A stretch of 64,000 nucleotides of DNA from Echinarachnius parma (lineage: Eukaryota; Echinodermata; Echinoidea; Clypeasteroida; Echinarachniidae). The notes beneath the pieces were generated by a model. The model searched no databases. It saw only the letters and a program-made list of their open reading frames with translations, and had not been told where the DNA came from. The position numbers were made by a program, and so were the translations under genes. The stretch is taken from positions 414,501 through 478,500 of the forward strand of contig JBAMJV010003042.1 of the NCBI GenBank assembly GCA_037951105.1, written 5' to 3'. Within the stretch, counting starts at the first letter, position 1, and the number at the start of each line of letters is the position of its first letter. Shown piece by piece: positions 35,819 through 47,632 of the stretch.

Positions 35819-36396
35819 GTATATTATAAAAGGCGGAAATTTTGGCTTTGCGCATGCGCGAGTGATAGTCTCTCTCAAGACGCAGAAAAAAATCAAAATT
35901 TGCTCTTACAAAAAATTCGCGAGCGGGGGCCACAATCGGTCGCACTCAGCTTGGCCACGATTAATCTCCCTGCGCCACCCCTCCCCCGCTTATACAACTC
36001 AAACCAGTCTCGTCTTCGCACGATCGCGTCGGTCTCTTGCCTAACAAATGGTTACAACTGCTTACCTGTGTCAAGTTTCCATTTCAATTATATGCACTTC
36101 ATTGTTAATTTTGTTGATTTTAGTGACCTATTTTTTTAGATAAGTGGAATAGTGGATCATCATAGATAGTCGATGTGTGCACTTTACTACAATCTGACTG
36201 TATAATACGGTTCATATTTTGAGACACGTTTTCTTTTCGGGTGGTTCTTCGATGCTGATCATTTAAAGGTTTGACTTTTCTAACCAATATATTTATGCTA
36301 TGCTATTAACACAAAGTTAATTCTTGCAATAAGTTATTATTTGTTCCTTTTGTGGCAAAGGGTCACATATTTGTTGTTGTTATGTTTGCTTGCAAG

Positions 36397-36735
36397 ATTC
36401 AAGTCCTGCTGACGCCGCCAGCATGACGTGCGTTCGATCCGTCGCGATTGAAATCGGAACGACGGCCCATCTCTCCTGTTCCTACTCATCCTCCTCATCG
36501 TCATCAGATTGGACCGTTTTGTGGTACGCCGGATCATCGTCGTTGGTGGAGATCATTCGATGTGGGAGAAACTGTTCATTTCAGAAGACGGCGAGGTACG
36601 AGCTGAATATCACCCGGGAGATGGGTGATATCACGTTAGCAGTGTTGGACACCAATATCACAGATTCTCTTAATTACACTTGCATCGTCACTGGTGAAGG
36701 AATACCATCGGCAGTTGTTGAATTGAAAGTGGGAG
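36397..36735 (+). CDS. Single exon encoding an immunoglobulin-like (V-type) domain
   Basis: The exon encodes about 113 residues of an Ig fold, probably part of a secreted or cell-surface IgSF protein. Visible hallmarks: IEIGTTAHLSCSYS (B-strand Cys), TVLWYAG (core Trp), ITLAVLDTNITDSLNYTCIV (D-x-Y-x-C-like F strand with Cys) and VVELKVG (G strand). A second pair of cysteines lies between them (IIRCGRNCSF). N-glycosylation sequons NCS, NIT (twice) and NYT are present. A pyrimidine/T-rich tract and GCAAG precede the exon; the donor is GGGAG|gtgagt. Both splice sites give phase 1, the usual symmetric phase of Ig exons. A run of serines from TCA/TCC codons suggests slippage in the B-C loop. No signal peptide, transmembrane or neighbouring exon is found, so the gene could have long introns full of repeats, or this may be an orphan exon. 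Confidence 0.75.
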
Positions 36736-36739
36736 GTGA

Positions 36740-37483
36740 GTATAAACGTGAAAAGAAATTTAATTAACCCTAATTAACCAAAGCTTGTTGGTGTTCCCAT
36801 GTAGGCCTCACAAGAGGGCTTCCACCATCAAAATGTTTGGAGATAATACAAATAAAGACAACATCAACAAATACAAAGTCTAATGAAACTGATACAGCAA
36901 ACTGCCCAATGGGGCACTGTCTGAAAACAGAAAGTGGGAAAAATGGAGATTAATCATCTAGGTGTAAAAGTGATGTATCAATAAACAGATGAGCATAAAA
37001 CAATATACAAATGTAAACAGTATCAAAAATAAAATATGTACATGTAAATAAAGTGCATATACAAGCGCATAGTTTTAAGTCCAAAAATGCAAAAGCTCAC
37101 TACCGTCATGACCGTGGGAGGGGGGACACCCCCTCACACACCCTCCCCCCGCTCAGTCACTTCGGGCTTGATCGCTTCGCTCCCTCGCAATACCCGACTG
37201 TGATGCGGATTTGGTTTTGCCCCCAAACGTTTTCGCTCATTACGCCAATGTGTAGAGTAAATGTGAATATTGGGGAGGATCGACAGCGAAATGTTACAAA
37301 TGTTGCATCTGATTGTGTGAAATTTAAGGCGTTGCATCCAAAAACAACTTTTGTGAGATATTTTAGTACTTCGCTTTACATAATCATTATGAAATTCAAC
37401 TTCATGTGGAAGCGTGTTAATTTTTGACAAAATGATGCCCCATTCGACGGTATTAAATTCATAGCATTATTGCGCCCCCATAT
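36740..37483. other. Putative intron/intergenic sequence
   Basis: No further exon is recognised. A short G/C-rich hairpin-prone stretch lies at 37105-37150 (GGAGGGGGGACACCCCCTC). Confidence 0.5.
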
Positions 37484-37893
37484 CCGGCACCGTATATTTT
37501 TTGTACACCACCGTTTAGCCATTTTGCCCAAAGCGCGCTGGTAAGCCAAGACTAGCGCCTGCTGTATGCGATACAATTTCTATGCATCAAAAGCCTAGCC
37601 ATTTTCTCAATAAAATCGTAGTTTCACACACCATGATGACTGTGAGTGTATTGTTTCTACGCCTAGATGAATATTCCTAGTCTCATCGTCGTTTGTCGTA
37701 GTAGTCCGCATCGAGATCGGCCACTAATTAATGGTCACCCTCGCCCTTGGACAGCTAGATCGATATCGCAGAGTCGCAGAGTTTGATGGCTGCATATAAT
37801 TGTATCGCATGCAGCAGGCGCTAGTCTTGGTTTAATAGCGCGCTTTGGGCGAAAATTGCTAAACAGTGGTGTAAACAAAATATACACATCCGG
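37484..37893. mobile_element. MITE with ~100-bp TIRs
   Basis: The left arm runs from CCGGCACCGTATATTTT through CAAAGCGCGCT to CAAGACTAGCGCCTGCTG. The right arm is its diverged reverse complement, ending ATACACATCCGG. Length is about 410 bp with a non-coding loop. The target duplication is not clear. Confidence 0.75.
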
Positions 37894-38494
37894 CTTTACT
37901 GCACACACCCCGATATCATAATTATTACAGGCGAGACATAATTTTAAGGAAAAATAAACATGCTTTTACATGATGCTACATTTACTGATGATTATATAAG
38001 GCAAAACTAAAAATCATCTCCTCCATTCTGAAACGCACTGCGTATTCCTCGATTTGAAATAAATGACAAATAATGTACCATTTTAAAAGGGAATAATCAT
38101 GCAATGCAATGACATTAAAGTACAAAAATCAAATTGTACAATAAGAGTGGGTTTATTTAATCCAATTGCTGTCTTAGATATTCGGCACGTCATGCAAAGC
38201 ATTTAACATTGCACAAGATGCCAGCAGCATATTTCTAAAGGTCAGTAATTGGGAGCGATATTAACTAAGTTATATTTGTGTGGAAATATTAAACTTGTTG
38301 CTATAACTAAATGCAAATGTACACCATTGCATTCGGATGATTATTACGAACAACACGTTGGGAACATAATTATGAAGCCGTTCACAAATTGGAAACTGGT
38401 TATTAAGCACCGTGTCAATGAACCTGATGTTATGCCTGCAAATGGGGTGTAGTTTATTCCAACAAACGTCAACGTCTCTCGGAACATGTCAGCA
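37894..38494. other. Non-coding stretch, nothing assigned
   Basis: AT-rich; no frame with recognisable content. Confidence 0.5.
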
Positions 38495-38498
38495 TTAA

Positions 38499-39032
38499 AG
38501 GGATAGTTCAGTTTTGGTAGAGAGGGCGCTGCACAACACAATTTTTTGTGAGGTAATGAAAAACTGAGTGTCGAATTTAAAAGAACATGCAATTTTAATG
38601 GCAGAATACACTTTATTTGGTCAAAATCGGTTCAGAAATGGCTGAAATATCAATAAATATATCCGATCGTAGTTATTTGGGCCCCAAATAAATACGATGA
38701 TTTTTTTGAAAAAAATAAACAAATGCTTACACTATTTCACAATTTTTCAAAATCGGTTTTTAAATAGTTGTTGATGATCTCTATATTTAATCATAATTTC
38801 AAGAAAACATCACATGCATAATTTTGTATGAAAAATGGTTGAAACCAATGCCTTATTAGAGAGCGCCCTCTTGTGGTTTAATGGCGCTTTTTGAATGATA
38901 ACAGGCGTTTTACTTAGTCGTTTGGATTTTTGCATACCTTTCGTGCATGCTGGGGTTATAAATATTAGTTTGTTATTATATATTAGGTTTTGGTTACTAA
39001 AGTTCAGCCTTACCAAAACTGTACTACCCCCT
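38499..39032. mobile_element. TTAA-type MITE (family A), complete, 534 bp
   Basis: The left end AGGGATAGTTCAGTTTTGGT and right end ACCAAAACTGTACTACCCCC lie between TTAA at 38495-38498 and 39033-39036. It is in the opposite orientation to 23084-23628. It includes the GGGCCCC box and the AGAGGGCGC words shared by all family A copies. Confidence 0.87.
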
Positions 39033-39127
39033 TTAAACATGTTCAAGTGATATATCTCAGATTTTCACGCAAAATTTAAATAATCAATATAACAAACCTT
39101 CTTGGTTTAGAGTTTGTATTAATTATG

Positions 39128-39441
39128 GGAGTGTCGTGGTATATTGGTTCGGGCCTTCGTCTTTCTATACGTGGGTCGTGGGTTCGATTCCCAGCCGCGG
39201 CACGTGTGTCCTTCATCAAGACACTTCACCCACAATTGCTGCTCCCAACCCAGGTGTAGTAAATGGGTACCTGGCAGGAACGTATTCCTTGATATGCTTG
39301 ATGCGCTCGCTTGCCATGCTTGCAGCTCGGCTTCAGCCAAGGTAATAATATACTGTGCAGTATGATGCGCCTCGGAATAGCATGACTGTCTAGATTGATG
39401 GCGTAATATAAATGCCTGGCTATTATAATAATAATATAGAA
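39128..39441 (+). mobile_element. tRNA-derived SINE
   Basis: The head has Pol III promoter boxes at normal spacing: A box TGGTATATTGG (39138-39148) and B box GGTTCGATTCC (39181-39191). The body contains TCAAGACACTTCACCC and AAATGGGTACCTGGCAGG, words shared with many marine-invertebrate SINE2-type elements. The tail GCGTAATATAAATGCC with (TTA/ATA)n resembles L2/CR1 3' ends, so it was probably mobilised by such a LINE. Repeat unit U0 begins right after the tail. Confidence 0.8.
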
Positions 39442-40680
39442 ACTAGATGTTGAATTCGTCACGTTTGACGAATTAAGGTTATACATATCGATTTATTATG
39501 ATAAAAGGATGATTCCAAAAATAACTACTCAATCATCATATAAATAACATTATATACCCCCCCCCCCCCCAATAAAAAGAAAAAAATAAGAAAAAAGAAA
39601 GTTAAAAAAAATATTGCCTTGGATTCGAACCCACGACAATTAGACAGACTTAAGATCTAGAGTGACAGATTCGTACCACGACACCAGCCCTTGTTCACTT
39701 GACAGAGATAAACAAATGATGGAATATGAGTAAAAGATTGCACTCTGCATTTGCCAATACAAGATATAATGTTGATGCCCGCATACTCCGTTATTAAGAG
39801 TCAACAATGACTCAAATTGATAGGGTGAGTTGAGGGATGTATCAGGATTGCAAAACATGTGAAAAAACGGCACTTTTCCTATTTATTTGCGTTACGCGCG
39901 CAAATACGCGTGGCAGACTAATCACAATTGTATAGAGACACATTATAGTTCCTGAATTCATATTATTAGATAATTTTAACCACAGCACTTTTAGAGTATA
40001 ACCTCAGCTACAACATATCGAAATCTGGGAGAAAATAAACGGAGAATAAGCGAGATATGGTCGGAAGTCTGCTGTGATTGATTTCAAAATCGATTAAAAT
40101 AAGTTAAAATGCGCATTTTCAACTTTAACCGTCAATATGATGACTTTATAACATTTACTCGGCATAAATGAGGTATGAATTCGTATCTACAACTCATAAT
40201 CTATCCGAATATTAAAAAAAAATTGGGTGTTTGTGGACTTTTTAAAAAGTTATGGCCAAATAAAAAAATTATGTTTTTACCATATTTTGCCAATTTGCGT
40301 GCGCGCGTAATTTTGACCTGATAAATATTGATGCGAAATTTGAATTGAAATTGATATTTCATGACTGAGATATGATGATTATTAAAATTTGACAAAATGG
40401 CGTCCTGATGACGTCACAGTCATGTGACGTCACTGAAAAGTTGGCAGTTCTAAGTTAGAACATGATCTATCATCATGTGACGATTCATGATATTTGATTC
40501 ATCTGATCTTGAGATAATCGACGAACAAAAGTGAGGGGTAGAATAAAGAAGAAGAAGAAGAAAAAAAATTCGAACAAAATCAATAGGTTATACGTATGAT
40601 ATACGTATAACCTAAAACTCTTGACGAAATCAATAAGGTTATACATATGTATATGTATAACCTATGTATAACCTTACAAA
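39442..40680. repeat. Solitary copy (U0) of the distal array unit
   Basis: It starts ACTAGATGTTGAATTCGTCA with the hairpin AATTCGTCA-CGTT-TGACGAATT. It continues with a C-run, a minus-strand tRNA-like segment (B box at 39621-39631), TTACTCGGCATAAATGAGGT, paired CRE-like TGACGTCA sites (40409-40416 and 40425-40432) and the ending GGTTATACATAT/ATATGTATAACC palindromes (40585-40675). It matches the last array unit, 22 kb away, almost base for base over most of its length. Confidence 0.8.
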
Positions 40681-41094
40681 TGACGTAGTAAAGATCTTTT
40701 TTTTTTTTTTTTCAATGATATTTATTTTATTCATTGCTCAAAACAAAATAACAATAACAAACAATAAGAGAAATCAGTACATATAATATAATCAGTATAT
40801 TAACGTATGTTCACATAATCATGTTAAATATCATTTTAAATTTACATCTAAATGATACAAACAAAATTGTATTGTTGTACATCAAATAAAGCAGAGCATG
40901 AACATTAAAAAAAGGGGGAAAAGAGGGAAAAAAACTCTTTTCCTCTCAAAGAACACACCTATACAAGTGCTTACATACACACACACACGCGTGCACACAC
41001 CCACACACCCATCCACAGAAAGCATGCCTACATCTGGTGAGAATCTCGACCCTTATGTCCGCCTTATTCGTTTTATTGCTTCTGTTTGCCTTCC

Positions 41095-44000
41095 TTATTC
41101 TAAATTGTCCCACTTTCTAAAATGATACGTTAGTGTACCACGGTCCCCAGCTAAATTCTTCTCCTCCTTTCTGTTTTCTAATAATCTTTTCTTAATCTCC
41201 AAAGTAGTTGGTGGTTTATTTCTATTTTTACTATCTATAAATATTATGTATTTTACCAAAATTATTATATGATTTAATAACTGTTCCTTCCCTATATTTA
41301 ACTCAACTATTCCTACGTGGATATCTTTCCAATTTATATTTCTAATCTCTACGAAATTAAATAAATTTCCACACGCTTCCCAAATTGGTTTTACTTTCTC
41401 ACAAAGAAAAAACAAATGCTCGTAAGTTTCTTCATATTTACCACAAAAAGAACATAAATTACTATCAACCATTTTAAATGTATATAAATATAATTTAGTA
41501 TATATAATATTATAAAGCATTTTAAATTGAAATTCTCGAAGCTTACTATTCAAAGTGCATTTTCTAAGTCTTAAAAATATTAATTGTATGTCTTTCCCAT
41601 TAATATTATAAATCTGCTCTAAATTTCGTTCTGCATATGATTTTTCTACTTTTTTACTCAATAAAAAAGTATATATCATTTTTGAAGTAAGGTTATCTAA
41701 CATATATACCTTGTCAAAAATTAAAAGGTTCATATCTAATTCCCTATCTATATTTAAGTGAATATTTTTATTCAAAAATTGTTTCCATGAAGGGGGAATG
41801 CCAAGAAAAATGCGTTGTATTTCCATAATCTCCAAACTATTTAAACCTTTTCTTTGAAATTCCTCATTTGATTTTATATTGCCTTCCCCATCAACAATAT
41901 GATGCAACCTATAAATATTCTTTTTAAATAACTGTTCATTGAAAGGAACATGTCCATCAATAAAAACAAATCTATTATTATAAATAATTTCATTCCTTTT
42001 AGAAATATTTTCTTTTAACAAAAATGTTTTTGTGGCAATCCAAGCGTCCAACATGTCTCTATAAAAAGCTGGTAATGCTAATTTAAAAATATCTATGATT
42101 GCATTATTATTATAAAATATCAAAGTTCCACCAAAATCTTTAGTTAAATAATTAAAATATTGCTTCCATCCCATATTTGCATCCCCCGTTAAAAGTCTCT
42201 TTACCCACATAATCCTCTGCACTAAAATGAATAAATGGAAGTCAGTTAATCTTAGCCCACCTCTACAATAATCCAAGAACATTACATTACGCTTAATCTT
42301 ATCTTTTCCATTCCACAAAAAGTCAAAAACCAATTTATCCAAATCTTGAAATACCCAATTCGGTACTGGTGTCAGTGCCGACACATAAATTAATTTTGAC
42401 AAAATAAACGTTTTTATCAATTGAATTTTTCCCATTAAAGTTAAATCTCTTTGTTTCCACCACGATAGCAACTTTTTAATTTTACTCAAAATTTCCTTAT
42501 AATTTGTCCTTTCCTGAACTTCAACATCTAAAGAAAAATAAATACCCAAAATCTTCACTATTTGTACTATTTTACCAAATGGAAGAGCAATATCTTTATT
42601 TTGAGAAGGGCCTAACAATAATATGAAAGTTTTTTCTTTATTAATTTTTAATCCAGAATTTCTAGCAAAACTTTCAAACAATTTCTCCACCCTTTTAAAT
42701 GATTTGGAGTCCCGAATAAAAAGAGTCATATCGTCTGCATAAAGAATTTGTTTTATTTGTACGTTATTGAACGTGAATCCTTGAATTTGAGGGTCTTTAT
42801 ATATTGAACGAACTAAAATTTCAATACAAAGTATAAACAAATATGGGGACAGGGGGTCCCCCTGCCTTACACCCCTCTTAATATTAAAGTATCCAGTAGA
42901 TGCGCCCCCATTAAAAACACAACTTTGAGCATTATTATAAATAGTCTCCACCCATCTACAAAATGACGGTCCAAAACCAAATGTAATTAAAACCTTCTGC
43001 AAAAAAGTATGTGAAACTGAATCAAAAGACTTTTCAAAATCAATTATCATCATATATCCAGGTATTTTATTGACTGATGTATGATGAATTATATCATTTA
43101 TCATTCTTATTGCTTCACCTATATTTCGATCTTTTAAATATCCCACCTGGTTGACAGAAATTATTTCATTTAAAACTTTTTTAATCCTTATTGAAAGCAC
43201 TTTAGTTAACATTTTGTAATCTACATTTAATAAGGATATTGGTCTATAATTTTTTATAAATAGGGGGTCTTTTCCTTCTTTATGAATTAAACTTATAACT
43301 GCCTGTTTTTGTGACGAAGATAATTCCTTTTTTTCGAAAGCTAAATTTAAAGAGTTTACTACCAAATTTCCTATTAGTGGCCAAAACTGTAAATAAAATT
43401 CCACACTTAAACCATCGTTCCCCGGTGATTTATTACATGCCATTTCTTTTATAGCTGCCAAACATTCCCCGTTAGTTATTTTTCCTTCACACAATAAACT
43501 CGAATCTAAATTTAATTTTGGCAAGTCCTGAAAAAAATCATCCACAAAGTGAATTTCCTCCTCTGATTGAGCATATAGCTTACTATAAAACATAGATATT
43601 TCTTGCATAATATTTTTTTGATCAAAACAAATATTTTCATTTATATAAAGTTTACTAATTAATGTTTTCTTTTGATTAAACTTCATTAATTGAGTAAAAT
43701 ATCCAGTGTCTCTTTCTCCACATTCATAGTGTGAAGCTCTAGAGCGAATTTTATTACCTTCATTAATATAATTATAACAATCCTGTAATTCTTTTTTTTC
43801 CCGTTCCAAGTCATCAAATTTTCCCTCGTCTATCCCATTCAACAATTCATTTTCCAACTTAAAAATATCCTCTTCCAAATTTACAATTTTTTGTTTTCGT
43901 TGTTTTGCCTTTTCTTTTGAATATTTTCTATTAACATTTCTAATTTTCATTTTCAAAAAATCCCATAAAACTCTTTTATCTTCTATTTCTATTTGAAATT

Positions 44001-44868
44001 CATCTTTTAATTGAATAATTTCCTCTTTAATACCATTAATATATTCAATATCTTGACATAAACTATTATTCAATTTCCAATAGGATCCTTGAAACTTAAA
44101 TTAATTAATTAACTTATCATAAAATTGCAGCTGAATGGCTGAATGATCCGGAGCCATAGAAGGAATTATATCACACTTAAAAACTACCTGTTCTATTTGC
44201 TTAGAAACCAACCAATAATCTAATCTACTTTGCATAAATGGATTAATTTGCCTATACGTAAACTGTTTCTTTAATCCATTTCGTACCCTCCAAATATCCA
44301 GCAATTCAAATCTATCTAAAAATTGTTCAAATAGAATATTAAATCTAGACTGAACGTTGTGTCTACTATTTCCAAAATAATCTAAATCTTTATTTAAAAT
44401 AATATTAAAATCTCCTCCAATAACTATTGCATTATTTTCTTTATTAATGTTCCTTATTATTTTTTCAAAATTTACTAAAAAATCAATCTTCTCTAATTCT
44501 CTCCCTCTTACTGGCAAATAAACATTAGCAATTATCAATTTCATCCCCTGAATGATGCATTCCATTATAACATATCTACCATTATCATCTGAGATAACAT
44601 TTAAAACCTGAATATCTAATTTATAGTCTATCAAAATAAGCACCCCTTTACTATGGTTTGTCCCATGACTAAAATATGAACTCCCATTCCATGGCAATTT
44701 CCAAGTCTCCTCAACTTCAATTGTACTGTATGTTTCTTGTAAAAAAACAATATCTACTCCTTTATCTTTACACCATATACAAATTTTTTCCCTCTTTGAT
44801 TTTTCTCGGATTCCATTAACATTCAAAGAAAGAAAATTACACCTAATATAACTATCTTTACCCTCCAT
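41095..44868 (-). pseudogene. L1/Tx1-type ORF2, single nonsense codon
   Basis: A 1,258-codon frame interrupted only by TAA at 44103-44101. The first 255 codons hold the APE domain: FLQETYS, GGDFNIILN, SRLDYW and APDHSAIQL. After the stop the same frame continues with a coiled, lysine/glutamate-rich linker and the RT: NYRPISLLNVDYKMLTKVL, motif A MIIDFEKSFDSVSH, motif B GVRQGDPLSPYLF and motif C ILYADDMTLF (about residue 445 of the distal part). The Tx1/L1-style WWKQRDLTLMGKIQLIK and GGLRLTDF follow, then a C-terminal CxxC...H...C (SFCGKYEETYEHLFFLCEKV). In copy 1 the codon at the stop position is TCA (Ser), so one base change explains it. ORF2 protein would copy its own RNA by target-primed reverse transcription. 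Confidence 0.92.
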
Positions 44869-45348
44869 AACTAAATATTAACATACAAATATTCATGCAT
44901 TCTTTTCTCCATATATAAAATTCAAAGACACGGGCTAACAAGAGCAGGCTCAAGAATATATAAATTACTCCAAAATAAAAGCTGACATATTTGTCGAGGT
45001 CCCCAACAACATAGGCAATGCAATCAACATTCACACACACCACACACAACAGACACAGTAACTGAACTAAACTAAATTGTAAGATATATACACTAAACAT
45101 TGCTCCTCGTTGAGGTTTCTACGACAAAAGAAATAAAAAAAGTGTACCAAACACCAACAAAACAAAAAAAAAACATTTCCCCCCCCCCCCTCCTCGATCC
45201 CCAACCCACCCCGCCCACTCCCCAGCCAGACCAGTCCTATATATTTCAACACGGCTTCTAGCCTGTACGAGGCAAACTACCTACGTACTTATTATCAACC
45301 ATAACATACTTATACCAACACTATCTTAACAAAACACCAATATAACCT

Positions 45349-46020
45349 TTACCCGTTACGTAACATTCAATAGCTAATACGCAAGACTATCCATGGGGGG
45401 AAAAAAACAAACAAACAAACAAACAAACAAACAAAAACAAAAAAAAACTCCCAAAATCTTGTGAGGATTTACTCACAATAGCATCACATGTCCAAATACC
45501 ATCCTAACATACATAATTATTTTCAATTTCAAAAGCATGAAAGTAAAAACCTTTACCCGTTAAGGGCCTGGTTACAAAAGACGCGACCCCGCGCGACCAA
45601 ACCCACGAATGCGGCGCGCATCGGCCCGAATCCATGGCAAACCGCCTTAATCCCCAAAAGGCCAGGCCTGCCCCCGGACGCAGAGCGGTCAATTGCCATA
45701 AAAAATGTGCACGCACGCTAAGCGAAGCGCACAGAACACAATAATTTCCTGCCACGGATTCGCACCACTGCGCACGGCACTCGCGGGCACAGCCGCGCGG
45801 AATCGCGTCCAATGCGACCACCCCTTATTAGTAACGTTCCATAGCTATTACGCAAGACTATGCACACGAAAACCCTGTGAACCTACCTCCAGCTCCCTCA
45901 GTCATAAACAATGCAGAGTAGAATGCAACTTCATCCGAATCTCATGAGGATTTGCTCACAATAGCATCTCATATACAAATACCATCTTACCGACCTACTT
46001 TCAATTTAATAAAAGCCCAA
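45349..46020 (-). repeat. Two diverged ~200-bp tandem units in the L1/Tx1 5' region
   Basis: CCTTTACCCGTTA, then AGCTAATACGCAAGACTAT, GTGAGGATTTACTCACAATA and ACAAATACCATC-like words occur in the same order from 45349 and again from 45549. The second unit is interrupted by the MITE at 45563-45824. Tandem 5' units recall L1 promoter monomers; promoter function is inference. Confidence 0.65.
45563..45824. mobile_element. Harbinger-like CpG-rich MITE, 262 bp
   Basis: Flanked by TTA on both sides (45560-45562 and 45825-45827). The left end AGGGCCTGGTTACAAAAGAC is an imperfect inverted match to the right end, whose complement reads GGGGTGGTCGCATTGGAC; GACGCG and CCGCGCG words are shared further in. 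Removing it rejoins CCGTTA with TTAGTAACG, as in the uninterrupted first tandem unit. TTA duplication and GGGCCTG-like ends are known of PIF/Harbinger elements. Confidence 0.8.
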
Positions 46021-46554
46021 CTTATCTATTTTCATCCCCATAGTATTATAATCTGCTAGACAGACCCAAAGTGTATAAACCGTAACCCGAAACAAAATAA
46101 CTTGTCTTTTAATGAAGAACTCGGCTCCAATAAAGGAAAAGACGCCAAATCCACCTTCCTTGAAAAGTTGAGTTGACGATATCAATCCCGAAATAAACTA
46201 CGTAATTATCTAAAATTAAAAAAAAGAAAACAAAATTGTAGGCCAAATTATACAGCCAGAATCAACATTTGGAAAGTTCCATTTTCACAAACCCAAAAGC
46301 ATGTTAGAGAAAGTGAAATTAGCGTCTTCCGGAGGTAAGTTCTTAAAATACATTTTAATTATTTCAATCATTTCATGCCCTCCAAATTTCCACTATCACA
46401 TAGAAGAAGGAAAAAAAAAACATCCTGGCATATACCAGGCAGTACTCCCATAATTCGAGGTTGGGCACAAACTATCATTTGTTTTCTTTTGCTCTCCCTG
46501 CTCCTTCCTTACAAAGTAATTTTTTTTAAGTAACGTTTTATTCTATTACTCACT

Positions 46555-46788
46555 TTACCCTGACAGCCGACTGACGTCTAAAGTAGACGTCAGAAAGACG
46601 TCACCATGACTATGCCTTTAAAAACATAATAATTTATATCATATAGAAGACGTCTTTTTAAAGACCAATTTTCGCAATTAACTTTTTCCGTAAAGAAGTC
46701 ACAAAAAACAACAATTTACGACGTCCTTAAAACAATGTACATGACAAAAATAAACGTCATTTCTTACAAGCATTTGCTGTCAGGGTAG
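46555..46788. mobile_element. MITE-like element with TACCCTGACAGC ends
   Basis: TTACCCTGACAGC at 46555-46567 and GCTGTCAGGGTA at 46776-46787 form inverted termini. The interior is rich in GACGTC/GACGTT words (at least six between 46570 and 46760). No target duplication is recognisable. Confidence 0.65.
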
Positions 46789-47632
46789 TTCTATCACAAC
46801 ACAAAACAGTTTACGGTATATTACGGTAAAAAAATAAATAAAAAAAAATAAATAAAAATAAAACGGTCATGCTCACAGTTTGCATCAACCCAGTTGAGGT
46901 CATGGAACCAGGTCAAAACCTCAGAACTTGCAAAGGAACATTGTCAAACCCATCTATCAACGCCCGATTACGCAATACTAACTCATAACAACAAAACATT
47001 AGACCTGACTGTCCGCGGTCACCCTTTTGTGTCGGTGCACCCACTGATCCGATCCCTTGTAAAGAATAAATCCCAGTCAAGTTGCTATTCACTCTCTAAA
47101 ACTAAATGCAACACTAAATAAAATCAATGGACGCCAAGTCAAAAATGGCCGAGTCTAAAAGTAAGGTTTTTTCTCTCTTTTTTCTTTTTTATTACCAATA
47201 GCCACCCTTTCTCTAATTAAAACCTAATCAAACCCAACACAGGAATCCCGACCGCATCCCTCTACATTGTCCGAAGCTTTAATCCAATTCCACTCACAAG
47301 CGACCGAGCCACTACGGGGCAAAAAAAAACAAAAACAAAACAAAACAAAACAAAAAACAAAAAAAAATCAACATCTAGTACAGTGTATAGTCATTATAGT
47401 CATTTTTTACTTTCCCTTTACTGCCAAGTTCAACAACTGTCAAAACAACAACAAAAAAATTTCCACATGATTTGTCTATAATTAAAGTATCAAATTAAAG
47501 CTATCGCATCACCCGCAGGCAATTACATGTATAATAGTAAAGTCATCATAGTCATTGAACGATTTTTCCTTTACTATAAAGTTCAATGCTATCAACATAC
47601 AACCTTGCTTGTTATCAACATACAACCTTGCT
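46789..47632. other. A-rich 5' region of L1/Tx1 copy 2, no ORF1 visible
   Basis: It contains (AAAT)n and (AAAAC)n runs (46830-46865 and 47318-47358) and a short direct repeat, ATCAACATACAACCTTGCTT, at about 47591 and 47615. No ORF1-like frame on the minus strand. Confidence 0.5.

Larger units (their letters stand above)
35428..35935. mobile_element. Fold-back element carrying tRNA-like and telomere-like sequence
   Basis: The left arm (about 35428-35545) and right arm (about 35830-35935) are reverse complements over about 100 bp: TCTGCGTCTTGAGAGAGAGA and CTATCACTCGCGCATGCGCA on the left, their complement on the right. The loop holds a minus-strand tRNA-like sequence, a telomere-like tract and a 22-bp tandem repeat. 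No target duplication could be identified. Confidence 0.75.
40697..47632 (-). mobile_element. L1/Tx1-type LINE, copy 2, nearly intact ORF2
   Basis: A minus-strand insertion. A T-run at 40697-40712 is the poly(A) tail; the 3' UTR runs to about 41094, ORF2 occupies 41095-44868, and about 2.7 kb of A/C-rich (G/T-rich on the sense strand) 5' region follows to a TTAA-MITE fragment at 47633. The 5' region contains two diverged ~200-bp tandem units and two MITEs. A clear ORF1 is missing. Target duplications could not be identified. Confidence 0.8.

Noticed and set aside
36140-36396. Signal-peptide exon just upstream of the Ig exon
   Set aside because: No ATG with a hydrophobic stretch and donor site was found within the preceding sequence up to the fold-back element.
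40401-40440. Hammerhead-ribozyme-like core (CTGATGA ... GAAA) in array units
   Set aside because: GAAA does not follow the stem directly, and the stem would consume core bases; the palindrome is better explained as paired CRE-like octamers.
45504-45821. 105-codon minus frame and opposing plus frames
   Set aside because: Coincides with the CpG-rich Harbinger-like MITE; no domain.
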